NCBI RefSeq assembly: GCF_013030985.1
Contig: NZ_WPYP01000003.1
Coordinates: forward strand, 186,001-250,000
Reading direction: 5' to 3'
From: Ruegeria arenilitoris
Lineage (GTDB): Bacteria > Pseudomonadota > Alphaproteobacteria > Rhodobacterales > Rhodobacteraceae
DNA: 64,000 bases
In this document: piece by piece, positions 8,360 through 17,669 of the stretch
How the letters are laid out: the number at the start of each line of letters is the position of its first letter
Position numbering within the stretch: the first letter of the stretch is position 1
Translations under genes and position numbers: made by a program
The notes under the pieces: model-generated
Databases searched by the model: none
Seen by the model: the letters and a program-made list of their open reading frames with translations, nothing else
Told to the model about the DNA's origin: nothing

Positions 8360-9181
8360 ATGTCATTTGATCTGAACACCGGTGACGTTGCCCTGATGGG
8401 GGTGCCGCTGGATTTGCACTCTTCGTTTTTGCAGGGACCTGCCTTTGCGCCGGGCCGCATCCGTGAGGCGATACATTCCGGGGCGGCCAACCTGACCGCC
8501 GAGGATGGCACCGATCTGGGTGCAACCGACCGGTTCAAGGACACCGGCGATCTCGATGTCTTCGAGATGATGGGGCAGGAACCCATCGACCGGATCGAAG
8601 CCGGGGCCGCTGCCCGCATCCAAACCGGTGCGCGGCTATTGTCGCTGGGCGGCGATCACTCGGTGGCCTATCCGCTGATCAAGGCCCATGCCGAGCGGTA
8701 TGAGGGGCTGAACATTCTGCATATCGACTCGCATCCCGACTTGTATGACAGCCAGCAGATCGGCCCACTGGGCCACGGCTGCCCCTTCGCACGAGTGATG
8801 GAGACCTGCCAGATCAACCGATTGGTTCAGGTCGGCATCCGCACCATGAACAAGCACCAGCAGGAGCAGGCCGACAAGTTCGGGGTCGAGGTGATCGACA
8901 TGCAGAGCTGGCGTCCCGATCTTGAGATCAGCTTTGACGGCCCGGTCTACCTGTCGCTTGATCTGGATGCGCTGGACCCGGCCTTTGCGCCGGGCGTGTC
9001 GCATCATGAACCCGGCGGGCTGAGCACGCGGGAGGTGATCAACCTGATCCATCGGTTCAAAGGGCAACTGGTCGGCGCGGATATTGTCGAACTGAACCCG
9101 CATCGCGACCCTTACGGGATGACCGCGATGGTTGCGGCCAAATTCGTCAAAGAAATTGGCGCGCGACTGTTGTCAAACTGA
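8360..9181 (+). CDS. Ureohydrolase (arginase/agmatinase/formiminoglutamase family)
   Basis: 273 residues of the binuclear manganese ureohydrolase fold. Metal-binding motifs are present in order: LGGDHS near residue 97, HIDSHPDLYD near 121-130 (the family DAHxDxxD with Ser for Ala), and SLDLDALDPAFAPGVSHHEPGG near 200. Such enzymes release urea from arginine, agmatine or a guanidino acid, or formamide from formiminoglutamate. The pattern is closer to agmatinase/guanidinobutyrase-like members than to classic arginase, but the substrate cannot be decided from sequence. It is monocistronic between the small membrane genes and a convergent lipoprotein gene whose stop is 2 bases away. Confidence 0.8.
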   Translation: MSFDLNTGDVALMGVPLDLHSSFLQGPAFAPGRIREAIHSGAANLTAEDGTDLGATDRFKDTGDLDVFEMMGQEPIDRIEAGAAARIQTGARLLSLGGDHSVAYPLIKAHAERYEGLNILHIDSHPDLYDSQQIGPLGHGCPFARVMETCQINRLVQVGIRTMNKHQQEQADKFGVEVIDMQSWRPDLEISFDGPVYLSLDLDALDPAFAPGVSHHEPGGLSTREVINLIHRFKGQLVGADIVELNPHRDPYGMTAMVAAKFVKEIGARLLSN

Positions 9182-9183
9182 CG

Positions 9184-9786
9184 CTAGCGTTCGTCGCAGA
9201 TAGCGGGTGATCCGAGACGCGGTGCCCTGCCAGAGGTCAGGTCGTACAGATCGGCCTCGGCGGCGGTCATCCAGTGCATCCCTTCTGCGGGTGCGGCGTC
9301 TAAAGTGTACCAATAAAACGCGTCGTCAACGCCGATGTCTTCGTAATAGTCGAGATAGCGGTCGTGCTCTGGGTCGTCTTCGGGGATTTCGGTGGCGACG
9401 ATGTTCCAGCCGCCCCAGCTGTGGACGCCAACACAGGCCCCGGTTTCCAGAACACGTCGGTTGCCCGCCAGAAACAGGTCTGTTCCGCCCGAGGCGACCA
9501 TCCCATCCGAGGGCACAACCGTGTCAAACCCCTGCTCACGCACGACGCGCGAGAAGATGACGTTGGCATCGTCATCCACTGACCCTTCGATGTATTGCAG
9601 GACAAGGGTTTTGATCTGTGGGTTCTGCCGGGTGACCTCCTCAAACTCGGTCAACGTTGTGTGGTCGATGGTGCCGACAACGACAATCTCATCCCCTTGC
9701 GCTTCGAACCGGACTGGCTCGTAGTATTCGGCGCAGGCGCTCAAAAGCGCGAAACCAGTTGCGGCGAGAAATGGCGAACTCTTCAT
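9184..9786 (-). CDS. Lipoprotein with predicted ClpP/crotonase-like periplasmic domain
   Basis: 200 residues. The N-terminus has a lipoprotein signal with lipobox LLSAC (Cys18), so the protein should be acylated and membrane-anchored. The body reads EIVVVGTIDHTTLTEFEEV, then LVLQYIEGSVDDDANVIFS, then SDGMVASGGTDLFLAG, a layout like predicted periplasmic proteins with a ClpP/crotonase-type beta-beta-alpha repeat, in which the ASGGT serine falls where the ClpP nucleophile lies. Whether it is a protease is not known. It is the last gene before the convergent ureohydrolase, and 18 bases separate it from the upstream TRIC-like gene. Confidence 0.6.
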   Translation of the reverse strand: MKSSPFLAATGFALLSACAEYYEPVRFEAQGDEIVVVGTIDHTTLTEFEEVTRQNPQIKTLVLQYIEGSVDDDANVIFSRVVREQGFDTVVPSDGMVASGGTDLFLAGNRRVLETGACVGVHSWGGWNIVATEIPEDDPEHDRYLDYYEDIGVDDAFYWYTLDAAPAEGMHWMTAAEADLYDLTSGRAPRLGSPAICDER

Positions 9787-9804
9787 TGCGGGACCTGGCC
9801 TTTC

Positions 9805-10428
9805 TCAGTTGCGTGGCGGTCGGCTTTTATAGACGGGCAGTTGCCAGCCAAACAGCAGCGAACCTGCCCGCAAGGCCCAGCAGATCAGCGCACAGGCGCC
9901 AAGGGCGACAAACTCTTCAAATCCCAGCCGGTTTGCAACCACGGCGGTCAGTGCCCCTGTAAATGCGCAGGAGACATAAAGCTCACCCTGTTTCAGGACC
10001 AGTGGCACCTCGTTGCAGACAACGTCGCGCATCAACCCGCCCAGACAGCCAGTGGAAATGCCCATCAGCACGACAATCACGCCCGGTTGGTCCAGCGACA
10101 GCGCGGCACCCGTACCGGCGGCCACCGCAACGGACAATGCGAAACTATCCAGCCAGATCAGCCAGTTATAGCGGCTTTCGACCAGGTGGGCGGTAAAAAA
10201 CACCAGCACCGCTGCGGCGACGGCGATGAGGATATAGTCAGGCTGCCCAACCCAGAAGATCGGATCTCGGTTCAGCAGCAAATCCCGCACCGTGCCGCCG
10301 CCCACCGCCGTCAGGCAGGCGATAAAGGCAAACCCCACCAGATCCAGCTGCGCCCGGCTGGCCACCAAAGCTCCGGTCAGGGCAAATACCAGAACCGAGG
10401 CATAGTCCAGCAGGGCCAGCCCGCTCAC
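9805..10428 (-). CDS. TRIC-type cation channel family membrane protein (UPF0126/YicG)
   Basis: 207 residues with about seven hydrophobic segments and two internally repeated halves. The repeat signature is Gly-rich, with [10 protein letters not shown] (near residue 63) in the first half and [14 protein letters not shown] (near 149) in the second. This is the UPF0126 arrangement now assigned to prokaryotic trimeric intracellular cation channels. Ion selectivity in bacteria is poorly known. The start overlaps the end of rnhA by 4 bases, so it belongs to the leftward ispH operon. Confidence 0.85.
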   Translation of the reverse strand: MSGLALLDYASVLVFALTGALVASRAQLDLVGFAFIACLTAVGGGTVRDLLLNRDPIFWVGQPDYILIAVAAAVLVFFTAHLVESRYNWLIWLDSFALSVAVAAGTGAALSLDQPGVIVVLMGISTGCLGGLMRDVVCNEVPLVLKQGELYVSCAFTGALTAVVANRLGFEEFVALGACALICWALRAGSLLFGWQLPVYKSRPPRN

Positions 10429-10892
10429 GATTGCGCCTTTTTCGGCTTGAAAGGGGCCATGCCCGCGCGGGCCAGCTCATCGGCTTTTTCGTTCTCGGGG
10501 TGACCGGCGTGACCCTTGACCCATTCCCATGTGACATCATGACGGATCTGCGCCTCATCCAGCCGCTGCCACAGGTCGACATTCTTGACCGGTTTCTTGT
10601 TCGAGGTTTTCCAGCCGTTCCGCTTCCACCCGAAAATCCACCCAGTGACGCCGTTTTTCACATAGGCGCTGTCGGTGACGACGGTGATTTTTGACGCCCG
10701 CTCCAGCGTTTCCAGCGCGCTGATCGCGGCCAGCAGTTCCATGCGGTTGTTGGTGGTCTCGGCCTCGCCACCCTTCAGCTCACGCTCTTTCAGGACTTTG
10801 TCGCCGTCGACCGCGCGCAACAGCACGCCCCAGCCGCCTGGGCCGGGATTGCCGGAACAGGCACCGTCGGTATAGGCAAACAGCTCAGGCAT
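10425..10892 (-). CDS. rnhA: Ribonuclease HI
   Basis: 155 residues, the standard length. RNase HI cuts the RNA strand of RNA-DNA hybrids (R-loops, Okazaki primers). The DEDD active site is visible: Asp in [18 protein letters not shown], Glu in [10 protein letters not shown], Asp in VVTDSAYV, and a C-terminal Asp in [22 protein letters not shown] is also typical. I chose MPELFAY at 10892 since the frame upstream does not resemble the family. The start overlaps the methyltransferase stop by 8 bases. Confidence 0.95.
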   Translation of the reverse strand: MPELFAYTDGACSGNPGPGGWGVLLRAVDGDKVLKERELKGGEAETTNNRMELLAAISALETLERASKITVVTDSAYVKNGVTGWIFGWKRNGWKTSNKKPVKNVDLWQRLDEAQIRHDVTWEWVKGHAGHPENEKADELARAGMAPFKPKKAQS

Positions 10893-11469
10893 GGGCCAGC
10901 ACCAGAATGAACCCGTCATAAGACCCGGCCAGACCCGTACCCATGCCGGTGGTGATGCGGTCGATGGTGAAACCAACCTGCTCCAGCGCTTCTTCGATCT
11001 CGGTCTGCGAGAAATAGGTGTAGTAGCGATCCAGATCGTCGCGATGTTCACCGGTGCCCAGTTTCAGGCCGAGGAAAAATACACCCTCGGGTTTCAGCGC
11101 CCGGTGGATCGCCGCCAGATGGCGGGGGAAATCGGCGCGGGGGGCGTGCAGCAGAGAAAAGCTGGCGTAAATGCCGTCATACTCGGCTTCTTCGGTAACA
11201 TCGTCAAACGTGCCCAGATGGGCATCGACGCCGTTTTCCCGCGCGTGCTCGACAAAGGCGGGGGTTGCGTCCAGCGCCCGAACAGTCAGGCCCTCGCGCA
11301 TGAAAAATCCACTGTCTGATCCGGGGCCTGCGCCCAGATCCAGAATGTGACCCGAGCCCACGGCCTCGGCAAAGGCCATGCGGGCTTCGATCTGTTCCGG
11401 GGGCAGGGGGATCTGAAGATAGTCTGCCACGCGGGTCGCATAGGCGTTGATGGTTCTTTTGTCGGTCAC
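10885..11469 (-). CDS. Class I SAM-dependent methyltransferase
   Basis: 194 residues with a Rossmann methyltransferase fold: motif [14 protein letters not shown] at about 47-59, the acidic LDATPAF turn, and motif [16 protein letters not shown] near 112. Substrate unknown. The start is GTG at 11469 (protein [11 protein letters not shown]); the GTGA overlaps the stop of the DUF3429 gene by 4 bases, which strongly supports it over longer open starts up to 11727. It sits between DUF3429 and rnhA in one leftward operon. Confidence 0.85.
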   Translation of the reverse strand: MTDKRTINAYATRVADYLQIPLPPEQIEARMAFAEAVGSGHILDLGAGPGSDSGFFMREGLTVRALDATPAFVEHARENGVDAHLGTFDDVTEEAEYDGIYASFSLLHAPRADFPRHLAAIHRALKPEGVFFLGLKLGTGEHRDDLDRYYTYFSQTEIEEALEQVGFTIDRITTGMGTGLAGSYDGFILVLAHA

Positions 11470-11918
11470 AGGTAAACTCCCACGGCCAGGCAGGCCAGTA
11501 CGATGGCGGTCAGCGTCACGCGCAGCCGCAACCACCAGGTTGGGGTCAGGCGCCAATAGGCGAAGAGGGCGTCCAGAATCAGTACCCCGGCAAACCCGTA
11601 CATCAAATTGGTGCCAGTGCTGACCGGGCCGCCGCCGGTTTTGAAGAATGCCCACAGCGCGGGCAAAACCGATAGCATATAGCAGGTCGCCGCCTTGCTG
11701 CCCGAGGTCTTGGTGGCGAACCCCCATAAGACCCCCGACATGAAGCTGAGGATCACCGAACCGTAAAACAGCTGTACATACGGCCCCACAAAGCGCGATC
11801 CAAAAGTATGCGTTCCCCAGGTATGCAGGTCATCGCTCAGGTAAGTCAGCGCCCCCCAGATAAACGGGATCAGCCCTGCCAGCCCCAGGATTAGCGGGGC
11901 CCTTGGAATGCCCCTCAT
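11466..11918 (-). CDS. DUF3429 family membrane protein
   Basis: 150 residues with about five hydrophobic helices (for example 8-25, 48-66, 76-93, 101-118, 131-149), including [17 protein letters not shown], typical of DUF3429. Location should be the inner membrane; function is unknown. The ATG at 11918 overlaps the last codons of ispH by 4 bases, which fixes the start against longer open frames to 12140 that lie inside ispH. Confidence 0.8.
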   Translation of the reverse strand: MRGIPRAPLILGLAGLIPFIWGALTYLSDDLHTWGTHTFGSRFVGPYVQLFYGSVILSFMSGVLWGFATKTSGSKAATCYMLSVLPALWAFFKTGGGPVSTGTNLMYGFAGVLILDALFAYWRLTPTWWLRLRVTLTAIVLACLAVGVYL

Positions 11919-12865
11919 GCGGGTTGCCTCAGGACGCGAGGGACCTTGAACTCGACGTTCTCGACGGCGGTTTCGACCAGTTCGACGGTCACGTCGAAAT
12001 GATCCCGGAATGCGTCGATCACTTCGTTGACCAGCACTTCGGGGGCCGATGCGCCCGCGGTGATGGCCACAGACGAGATACCCTGAAGTGCGCGCCAGTC
12101 GATATCGGTCGCGCGTTGAACCAGTTGCGCATAGGTGCACCCGGCGCGCGAGGCGACCTCGACCAAACGGCGTGAGTTTGACGAGTTCGGCGCGCCGACT
12201 ACCAGCAGAGCATCCGATTTCGGGGCCACGGCTTTCACAGCCTCTTGCCGGTTGGTGGTGGCGTAGCAGATGTCTTCCTTGTGGGGGCCGACGATGGCCG
12301 GAAAACGCGCCTCGAGCGCGGCAACGATATCCTTGGTGTCGTCCACCGACAGGGTGGTCTGGGTGACATAGGCCAGCTTGTCCGGATTGCGCACCTGTAC
12401 GGTGTCTACATCTTCGACGGTTTCGACCAGCAGAACCTCACCATCCGGCAACTGCCCCATGGTGCCAACCGTTTCGGGATGGCCCTTGTGGCCGATCATG
12501 ATCATCTGTAGCCCGGCTTCGGCGTGGCGCTGGGCCTCGACATGCACCTTCGACACCAGCGGGCAGGTGGCGTCGACATAGATCATCTCGCGCTGCGCAG
12601 CCGTGGCGGGCACGGATTTCGGAACACCATGGGCTGAAAAAATCACTGGGCGGTCATCGGGGCATTCGTCCAGTTCCTCGACAAACACGGCACCCTGCGC
12701 GCGCAACCCGTCGACGACGAATTTGTTGTGCACGATCTCATGGCGCACATAGACGGGGGCACCCCATTTCTGCAGCGCCATTTCGACGATCTTGATCGCC
12801 CGGTCCACACCGGCGCAAAAGCCACGTGGGGCGGCAAGGTAAAGGGTCAGGGGGGGCTTGGTCAT
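11915..12865 (-). CDS. ispH: 4-hydroxy-3-methylbut-2-enyl diphosphate reductase
   Basis: 316 residues. IspH (LytB) is the iron-sulfur enzyme of the last MEP-pathway step, giving IPP and DMAPP. The three cluster cysteines are in [12 protein letters not shown] (about residue 17), [11 protein letters not shown], and [20 protein letters not shown] and GASAPE are also conserved. I chose [15 protein letters not shown] at 12865 over an ATG 19 codons earlier. It heads the leftward operon ispH - DUF3429 - methyltransferase - rnhA - TRIC. Confidence 0.95.
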   Translation of the reverse strand: MTKPPLTLYLAAPRGFCAGVDRAIKIVEMALQKWGAPVYVRHEIVHNKFVVDGLRAQGAVFVEELDECPDDRPVIFSAHGVPKSVPATAAQREMIYVDATCPLVSKVHVEAQRHAEAGLQMIMIGHKGHPETVGTMGQLPDGEVLLVETVEDVDTVQVRNPDKLAYVTQTTLSVDDTKDIVAALEARFPAIVGPHKEDICYATTNRQEAVKAVAPKSDALLVVGAPNSSNSRRLVEVASRAGCTYAQLVQRATDIDWRALQGISSVAITAGASAPEVLVNEVIDAFRDHFDVTVELVETAVENVEFKVPRVLRQPA

Positions 12866-12984
12866 GTCGCGGTCTCCATAGGCCACAGGTAAGTCTTTTC
12901 CCGGCCCTGGTCCAGACGCCAACTTGTCATTTGCCTGACATGAATCGGTGCTAGCCAGAAGGCGTTTTCAGCACCTGTTCTTAG

Positions 12985-13024
12985 TTAAAAAAAGCGCGGT
13001 CAGGTTTTCAAACCCTGACCGCGC
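12985..13024 (-). terminator. Rho-independent terminator after the NYN gene
   Basis: An 11-base perfect stem GCGCGGTCAGG (12994-13004) pairs with CCTGACCGCGC (13014-13024) around a 9-base loop. Read on the minus strand it is followed by a run of seven T. It lies 38 bases past the stop of the NYN-domain gene and ahead of ispH, so it should end the leftward NYN transcript. Confidence 0.85.
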
Positions 13025-13061
13025 CTGTTTCTTTCCCCCGGTTTGGTGTGTGGCCGGGGTT

Positions 13062-13637
13062 TTACTGACCGCCGGCAGCCGCAACGCTGCGCGGCTCCAT
13101 CGGCATTTCACGCGGAGGCCGCCCGATCACGTCGCGCAGGTCTTCCAGTTCGATGAAATTGTCTGCCTGACGGCGCAGCTCGTCCGAGATCATCGGAGGC
13201 TGGCTGCGAATGGTCGAGACGACCGACACGCGCACGCCCTGACGTTGCAGGCTGGCAATCAGCGGGCGGAAATCCCCATCGCCCGAGAACAGCACAATAT
13301 GATCGACGCGCGGCGCCAGTTCCATGGCATCGACAGTCAGTTCGATGTCCATGTTTCCTTTGACTTTCCGACGCCCCATGCTGTCGGTGTATTCTTTTGC
13401 CGGTTTCGTCACCATGGTGAAGCCGTTGTAATGCAGCCAGTCAACCAATGGACGGATCGGCGAATACTCGTCATTTTCGAGAAGCGCTGTGTAGTAGAAA
13501 GCACGAAGCATCTTGCCGCGGCGCATGAACTCCTGGCGCAGCAATTTGTAGTCGATGTCAAATCCCAGTGCTTTTGCGGCCGCATAAAGATTCGAGCCGT
13601 CGATGAACAGCGCTAGCCGTTCGTCTTTATAAAACAT
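13062..13637 (-). CDS. NYN/LabA-like domain protein (DUF88), predicted nuclease
   Basis: 191 residues of the NYN domain, a PIN-like predicted RNase fold. Acidic residues of the putative metal site are visible: LALFIDGSNLY (Asp13), KGNMDIELTVD near 102, and VLFSGDGDFRPLI near 124. Members process or degrade RNA in the cytoplasm, but this member's target is unknown. I chose MFYKDERLALFIDG at 13637, the usual family start; a start at 13658 adds seven residues. The C-terminal 20 residues are Pro/Ala/Gly-rich and likely disordered. Single-gene transcript with its own terminator. Confidence 0.85.
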   Translation of the reverse strand: MFYKDERLALFIDGSNLYAAAKALGFDIDYKLLRQEFMRRGKMLRAFYYTALLENDEYSPIRPLVDWLHYNGFTMVTKPAKEYTDSMGRRKVKGNMDIELTVDAMELAPRVDHIVLFSGDGDFRPLIASLQRQGVRVSVVSTIRSQPPMISDELRRQADNFIELEDLRDVIGRPPREMPMEPRSVAAAGGQ

Positions 13638-13777
13638 AAATAGTTCCTTCCGGTACAAACCAGCGACACCGGGTGTTAGGTGAGTGAGCTAGATAAAATG
13701 CGGCGCGCTGATACGTCTATAATTAGGGCATTTGATGTGTATCGCAAGCATGCAATTCGCCGGATATAGGGAGTCTT

Positions 13778-14347
13778 ATGAGCATTTTTTCGTCTAAAGC
13801 GGTGATTGCACTGGGTGGAAATCTCAGTTTGAGAGAATCAGGACCCAAGGTGACACTTAAAAAGGGAATTGACGCGATTTTGCGTCATGGGGTGGTGATT
13901 CGCGCCGTCAGTCGCTTTTTCGAGACCCCGTGCTTCCCGCCCGGCGCAGGGCCCGACTATGTGAATGCAGCCGCCCTGATCGAGACGGACAAAACCCCGG
14001 AAGAGCTGCTGCAAGTGCTGCATGAGGTCGAGCATGAATTCGGTCGCGAACGGGTGCAGCGCTGGGGGATGCGCACTCTGGATCTGGATCTGGTCTGCTA
14101 TGATGACCGGATTCTGCCGGACCGCACCGTATATGATCAATGGCTTGCCCTGCCGCCCGAGGCGCAGACGCAGCAGGTTCCGGATCAGTTGATATTGCCG
14201 CATCCGCGCATGCAGGATCGCGCGTTTGTGCTGGTTCCGATGGCGGATGTGGCCCCCGACTGGCGCCATCCGGTGCTGGGGCGGACTGTCACCGAGATGC
14301 TGGATGACCTGCCCGCCGAGGACGTTGCGGCGGTGACCCCTCTGTGA
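13778..14347 (+). CDS. folK: 2-amino-4-hydroxy-6-hydroxymethyldihydropteridine pyrophosphokinase
   Basis: 189 residues. HPPK transfers pyrophosphate from ATP to 6-hydroxymethyl-dihydropterin in folate synthesis. Family marks: IALGGNLSLRESGP near 8-20, SRFFETPCFPPGAGPDYVNAA, and the signature RWGMRTLDLDLVCYDD near 92-107; the IDKP-type HPRMQDRAFVL follows. Slightly longer than E. coli FolK because of an insert around DQWLALPPEAQTQQV, typical of Rhodobacterales. It precedes rpoZ by about 95 bases containing a probable separate promoter. Confidence 0.92.
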   Translation: MSIFSSKAVIALGGNLSLRESGPKVTLKKGIDAILRHGVVIRAVSRFFETPCFPPGAGPDYVNAAALIETDKTPEELLQVLHEVEHEFGRERVQRWGMRTLDLDLVCYDDRILPDRTVYDQWLALPPEAQTQQVPDQLILPHPRMQDRAFVLVPMADVAPDWRHPVLGRTVTEMLDDLPAEDVAAVTPL

Positions 14348-14372
14348 ATGATGCATTTGCGGTATTTCTTGC

Positions 14373-14401
14373 TTGTCAAGGCGGGGATTCGCGCTTAGAT
14401 A
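14373..14401 (+). promoter_or_regulatory. Predicted housekeeping promoter for rpoZ
   Basis: TTGTCA (14373-14378) and TAGATA (14396-14401) are spaced by 17 bases, a good fit to an RpoD -35/-10 pair, and lie 41 bases before the rpoZ start. Predicted from sequence only. Confidence 0.45.
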
Positions 14402-14441
14402 AACGTCTTCCTGACATGGATTCAGTAACGGAGAGCGCCCC

Positions 14442-14795
14442 ATGGCCCGCGTGACGGTTGAAGATTGCGTAGACAAGGTTCCGAACCGGTTCGAACTGGT
14501 GATGCTTGCCGCCCATCGTGCGCGCGAGATTTCTGCCGGTGCGTCGATCACCGTCGACCGTGACAACGACAAGAACCCCGTCGTGTCGCTGCGCGAGATC
14601 GCGGACGAAACCCAGAGCGCCGACGAACTGCGCGAACGCCTGATCGAGGCCAATCAGACCCAGATCGAGGTCGATGAACCCGAAGAAGATCAGATGGCTC
14701 TGCTGATGGGTGCGGAATCGGACAAACCGGCCGAGGACGATATGTCGGAAGAGAAGCTGCTGCGCGCTCTGATGGAGGCTCAAGGCCAGGGGTAA
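14442..14795 (+). CDS. rpoZ: RNA polymerase omega subunit
   Basis: 117 residues. Omega helps fold and hold beta-prime and is the anchor for ppGpp in many proteobacteria. [30 protein letters not shown] is the conserved start; [12 protein letters not shown] is the second conserved block. The acidic C-terminal tail is typical of alphaproteobacteria. The (p)ppGpp synthetase/hydrolase gene follows 26 bases later, the standard rpoZ-spoT pairing. Confidence 0.95.
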   Translation: MARVTVEDCVDKVPNRFELVMLAAHRAREISAGASITVDRDNDKNPVVSLREIADETQSADELRERLIEANQTQIEVDEPEEDQMALLMGAESDKPAEDDMSEEKLLRALMEAQGQG

Positions 14796-14821
14796 CTCCC
14801 AAAAACGAAGGTGCGGACCGG

Positions 14822-16954
14822 ATGATTTCTGCTGACGACCTGATTGCGCTGGTCCGCAACTACAACCCAAAAACCAATGCTGATCGCATCGCCCGGGCCT
14901 ATGACTTCGGGCAAGAGATGCATGAAGGGCAGTTCCGCCATTCCGGTGAGCCCTATTTTACCCATCCCGTTGCCGTTGCCGCCATCCTGACTGAACAGCG
15001 TCTGGATGATGCGACTATCATCACGGCGCTGTTGCACGACACGATCGAAGACACCAAGGCTAACTACGGCAAGGTGTCCGAGCTGTTCGGCGATGAGGTC
15101 GCCAAGCTCGTCGATGGCGTCACCAAGCTGACCAACCTGCAGCTTTCCAGCCGTGAGACCAAGCAGGCCGAGAACTTCCGCAAGCTGTTCATGGCCATGT
15201 CCAAGGACTTGCGTGTCATTCTGGTCAAGCTCGCCGACCGTCTGCACAACATGCGCACGATCAAGGCGATGCGCCCCGAAAAGCAGATCGTCAAAGCGCG
15301 TGAAACCATGGACATTTACGCACCGCTGGCAGGGCGGATGGGGATGCAGTGGATGCGCGAGGAACTGGAAGACCTCGCCTTCCGCGTTCTAAACCCCGAA
15401 GGCCGTCAGTCGATCATCCGCCGCTTTATCACTCTGCAACGCGAAACCGGCGACGTGATCCATCGCATCACCGGCGACATGCGGCACGAGCTGGAAAAGG
15501 CAGGGATCGAGGCCGAGGTGTTCGGTCGCGCCAAGAAACCCTATTCGATCTGGCGCAAGATGCAGGAAAAGGATCAGGGCTTTTCGCGACTGTCCGATAT
15601 CTATGGTTTCCGCATCATCACCCAGACCGAGGAAGACTGTTACCGGACGTTGGGCGCAATCCACCAGCGTTGGCGCGCGGTGCCGGGACGGTTCAAGGAT
15701 TATATCAGTCAGCCGAAATCGAACGGGTATCGCTCGATTCACACCACGGTGTCGGGGCGTGACGGCAAACGGGTCGAGGTTCAGATCCGCACCCGCCAGA
15801 TGCATGATGTCGCCGAAACAGGCGTTGCGGCGCATTGGTCCTATCGCGATGGCGTGCGCTCGGAAAACCCGTTTGCAGTCGATCCGGCCAAATGGATTGC
15901 CAACCTGACCGAACAGTTCGACAGCGAGGATGATCACGAAGATTTCCTCGAGGCTGTAAAGCTCGAGATGTACTCGGACCAGGTGTTCTGCTTCACGCCC
16001 AAGGGCGATGTGGTCAAGTTGCCCCGTGGTGCAACGCCGATTGACTTTGCCTATGCCATCCATACCCGTATTGGCCACGCCTGTGTGGGGGCCAAGGTTG
16101 ATGGTATCCGCGTGCCGCTGTGGACCCGGATCAAGAACGGGCAGTCGGTGGATATCATCACTGCTGACGGCCAGACCCCTCAGGTCACATGGCTTGAGAT
16201 CGCGGTGACCGGCAAGGCGCGTACCGCCATCCGCCGCGCCCTGCGCGAGGTGGATCGCGAGCGATTCATCAAGCTGGGCAAGGAACTGGCGCGGTCCGGG
16301 TTCGATCACGTGGGTCGCAAGGCCACCGACAAGGCCCTGGACACTGCGGCGAAACACCTGCGTCTGAAGGATCGGCACGAACTGCTGGCCCGTCTCGGCA
16401 GCGCCGAGCTGACGGCGCATGATGTGGTCAGCGCGGTCTATCCGGAACTGACGCAGGACGAGGGCGACGCCATCTCGCCGCGCCGCGCGGTGATTGGTCT
16501 GGAGCCGGGGCAGAAATTTGATCGCGCGCCCTGTTGCCAGCCGCTGCCGGGTGAACGCATCGTTGGGATCACCTTTCGCGGCAAGGGCGTGGTTGTTCAC
16601 GCCATCGACTGTGACCGCCTGTCCGAATACGAAAGCGAACCCGATCGCTGGGTCGATCTGCACTGGCATTCGGGCACGCACCCGGCCGTCTATGGTGTGA
16701 CGCTGGATCTGACCATCGGCAATGACGCTGGGGTACTGGGGCGTATTTGCACATTGATCGGCGAGAAAAAGGCCAATATCTCGAACTTGGAATTCGTTGA
16801 TCGCAAACCGGATTTTTACCGTCTGCTGATCAGTGTCGAACTGCGCGACCTTGAACAGCTGCATTCGCTGATGCTGATGCTTGAGGCCGAAAGCGACGTT
16901 GCCGCGGTCGAACGGCACCGGGACAGGGAAAAAACCGCGGTAGCGGTTGGCTGA
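14822..16954 (+). CDS. rsh: Bifunctional (p)ppGpp synthetase/hydrolase (Rsh)
   Basis: 710 residues with the full long-RSH layout: HD hydrolase domain (HSGEPYFTHPVAVA, TALLHDTIEDT, about 40-80), synthetase domain (IYGFRIITQTEEDCYRTLG and KSNGYRSIHTTV near 260-310), TGS domain near 389-445 (FTPKGDVVKLPRGATPIDFAY), a conserved Cys region near 563, and a C-terminal ACT domain from about 637. The intact HD residues indicate it can both make and degrade (p)ppGpp, consistent with a single Rsh in alphaproteobacteria. Probably transcribed with rpoZ. Confidence 0.96.
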   Translation: MISADDLIALVRNYNPKTNADRIARAYDFGQEMHEGQFRHSGEPYFTHPVAVAAILTEQRLDDATIITALLHDTIEDTKANYGKVSELFGDEVAKLVDGVTKLTNLQLSSRETKQAENFRKLFMAMSKDLRVILVKLADRLHNMRTIKAMRPEKQIVKARETMDIYAPLAGRMGMQWMREELEDLAFRVLNPEGRQSIIRRFITLQRETGDVIHRITGDMRHELEKAGIEAEVFGRAKKPYSIWRKMQEKDQGFSRLSDIYGFRIITQTEEDCYRTLGAIHQRWRAVPGRFKDYISQPKSNGYRSIHTTVSGRDGKRVEVQIRTRQMHDVAETGVAAHWSYRDGVRSENPFAVDPAKWIANLTEQFDSEDDHEDFLEAVKLEMYSDQVFCFTPKGDVVKLPRGATPIDFAYAIHTRIGHACVGAKVDGIRVPLWTRIKNGQSVDIITADGQTPQVTWLEIAVTGKARTAIRRALREVDRERFIKLGKELARSGFDHVGRKATDKALDTAAKHLRLKDRHELLARLGSAELTAHDVVSAVYPELTQDEGDAISPRRAVIGLEPGQKFDRAPCCQPLPGERIVGITFRGKGVVVHAIDCDRLSEYESEPDRWVDLHWHSGTHPAVYGVTLDLTIGNDAGVLGRICTLIGEKKANISNLEFVDRKPDFYRLLISVELRDLEQLHSLMLMLEAESDVAAVERHRDREKTAVAVG

Positions 16955-16970
16955 GAAGGGGTGATCAGGA

Positions 16971-17669
16971 GTGGTTTTCAAGCGCCGAGACCGACGCTCA
17001 CCCATTCGGATCGCTTCGGAGTTTGTCTATCCGCGCGGTGGCTGGACTCGCGCCTTTCACTACGTCAAGCACCGCATCCGGCGCCTGCCGGATTCACCTG
17101 AACGCATCGCGCGTGGCGTCGGCGCGGGCGTGTTCACCGCGTTCACGCCGTTTTATGGACTTCACTTCGTTATCGCGGCCATTATCAGCCGCCTGATCAA
17201 CGGCAACCTGCTGGCGTCGCTCAGCGGTACTTTTTTCGGCAACCCGCTGACCTATGTGCCCATCGCCGTTGTCTGCCTGCAAACCGGAAACTACCTGCTG
17301 GGTGACGATTTCGACGAAGGCGAAACCCATGGTCTGATGGATAGCTTTTCCAAAGCGCTGAGCGATCTGAAGAACAACTTCCTGGCGATGTTCACGGACC
17401 GCGTTGCCGATTGGCGGGGCCTTGCCGTGTTTTACGATGAGGTGTTCTTTCCCTATCTTATCGGAGGCATCTTTCCGGGGCTTCTGGCGGGGTTCATCTG
17501 CTATTACCTCAGCCTGCCGGTGGTTCGGACCTATCAGCAGCGCCGTCGCGCCCGGATCAAAGCAAAATTCGATGAAATCAAACGGCTGGCGGAATCCAAG
17601 GTGGCCGTTCCGGTTGCTCCTCCTGTAGGCTCGGACCGGAAATCGAAAAAGGAAACAAGCGATGTCTGA
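16971..17669 (+). CDS. DUF2062 domain membrane protein
   Basis: 232 residues. The DUF2062 core is seen as [23 protein letters not shown] near 47-70 and [16 protein letters not shown] near 80-95, with a further membrane segment near 163-182 and a basic, probably cytoplasmic C-terminal tail. Function unknown. Start is GTG at 16971 with AGGAG-like GATCAGGA directly upstream. It overlaps pdxJ by 8 bases, so the two are probably co-transcribed after rsh. Confidence 0.85.
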   Translation: MVFKRRDRRSPIRIASEFVYPRGGWTRAFHYVKHRIRRLPDSPERIARGVGAGVFTAFTPFYGLHFVIAAIISRLINGNLLASLSGTFFGNPLTYVPIAVVCLQTGNYLLGDDFDEGETHGLMDSFSKALSDLKNNFLAMFTDRVADWRGLAVFYDEVFFPYLIGGIFPGLLAGFICYYLSLPVVRTYQQRRRARIKAKFDEIKRLAESKVAVPVAPPVGSDRKSKKETSDV

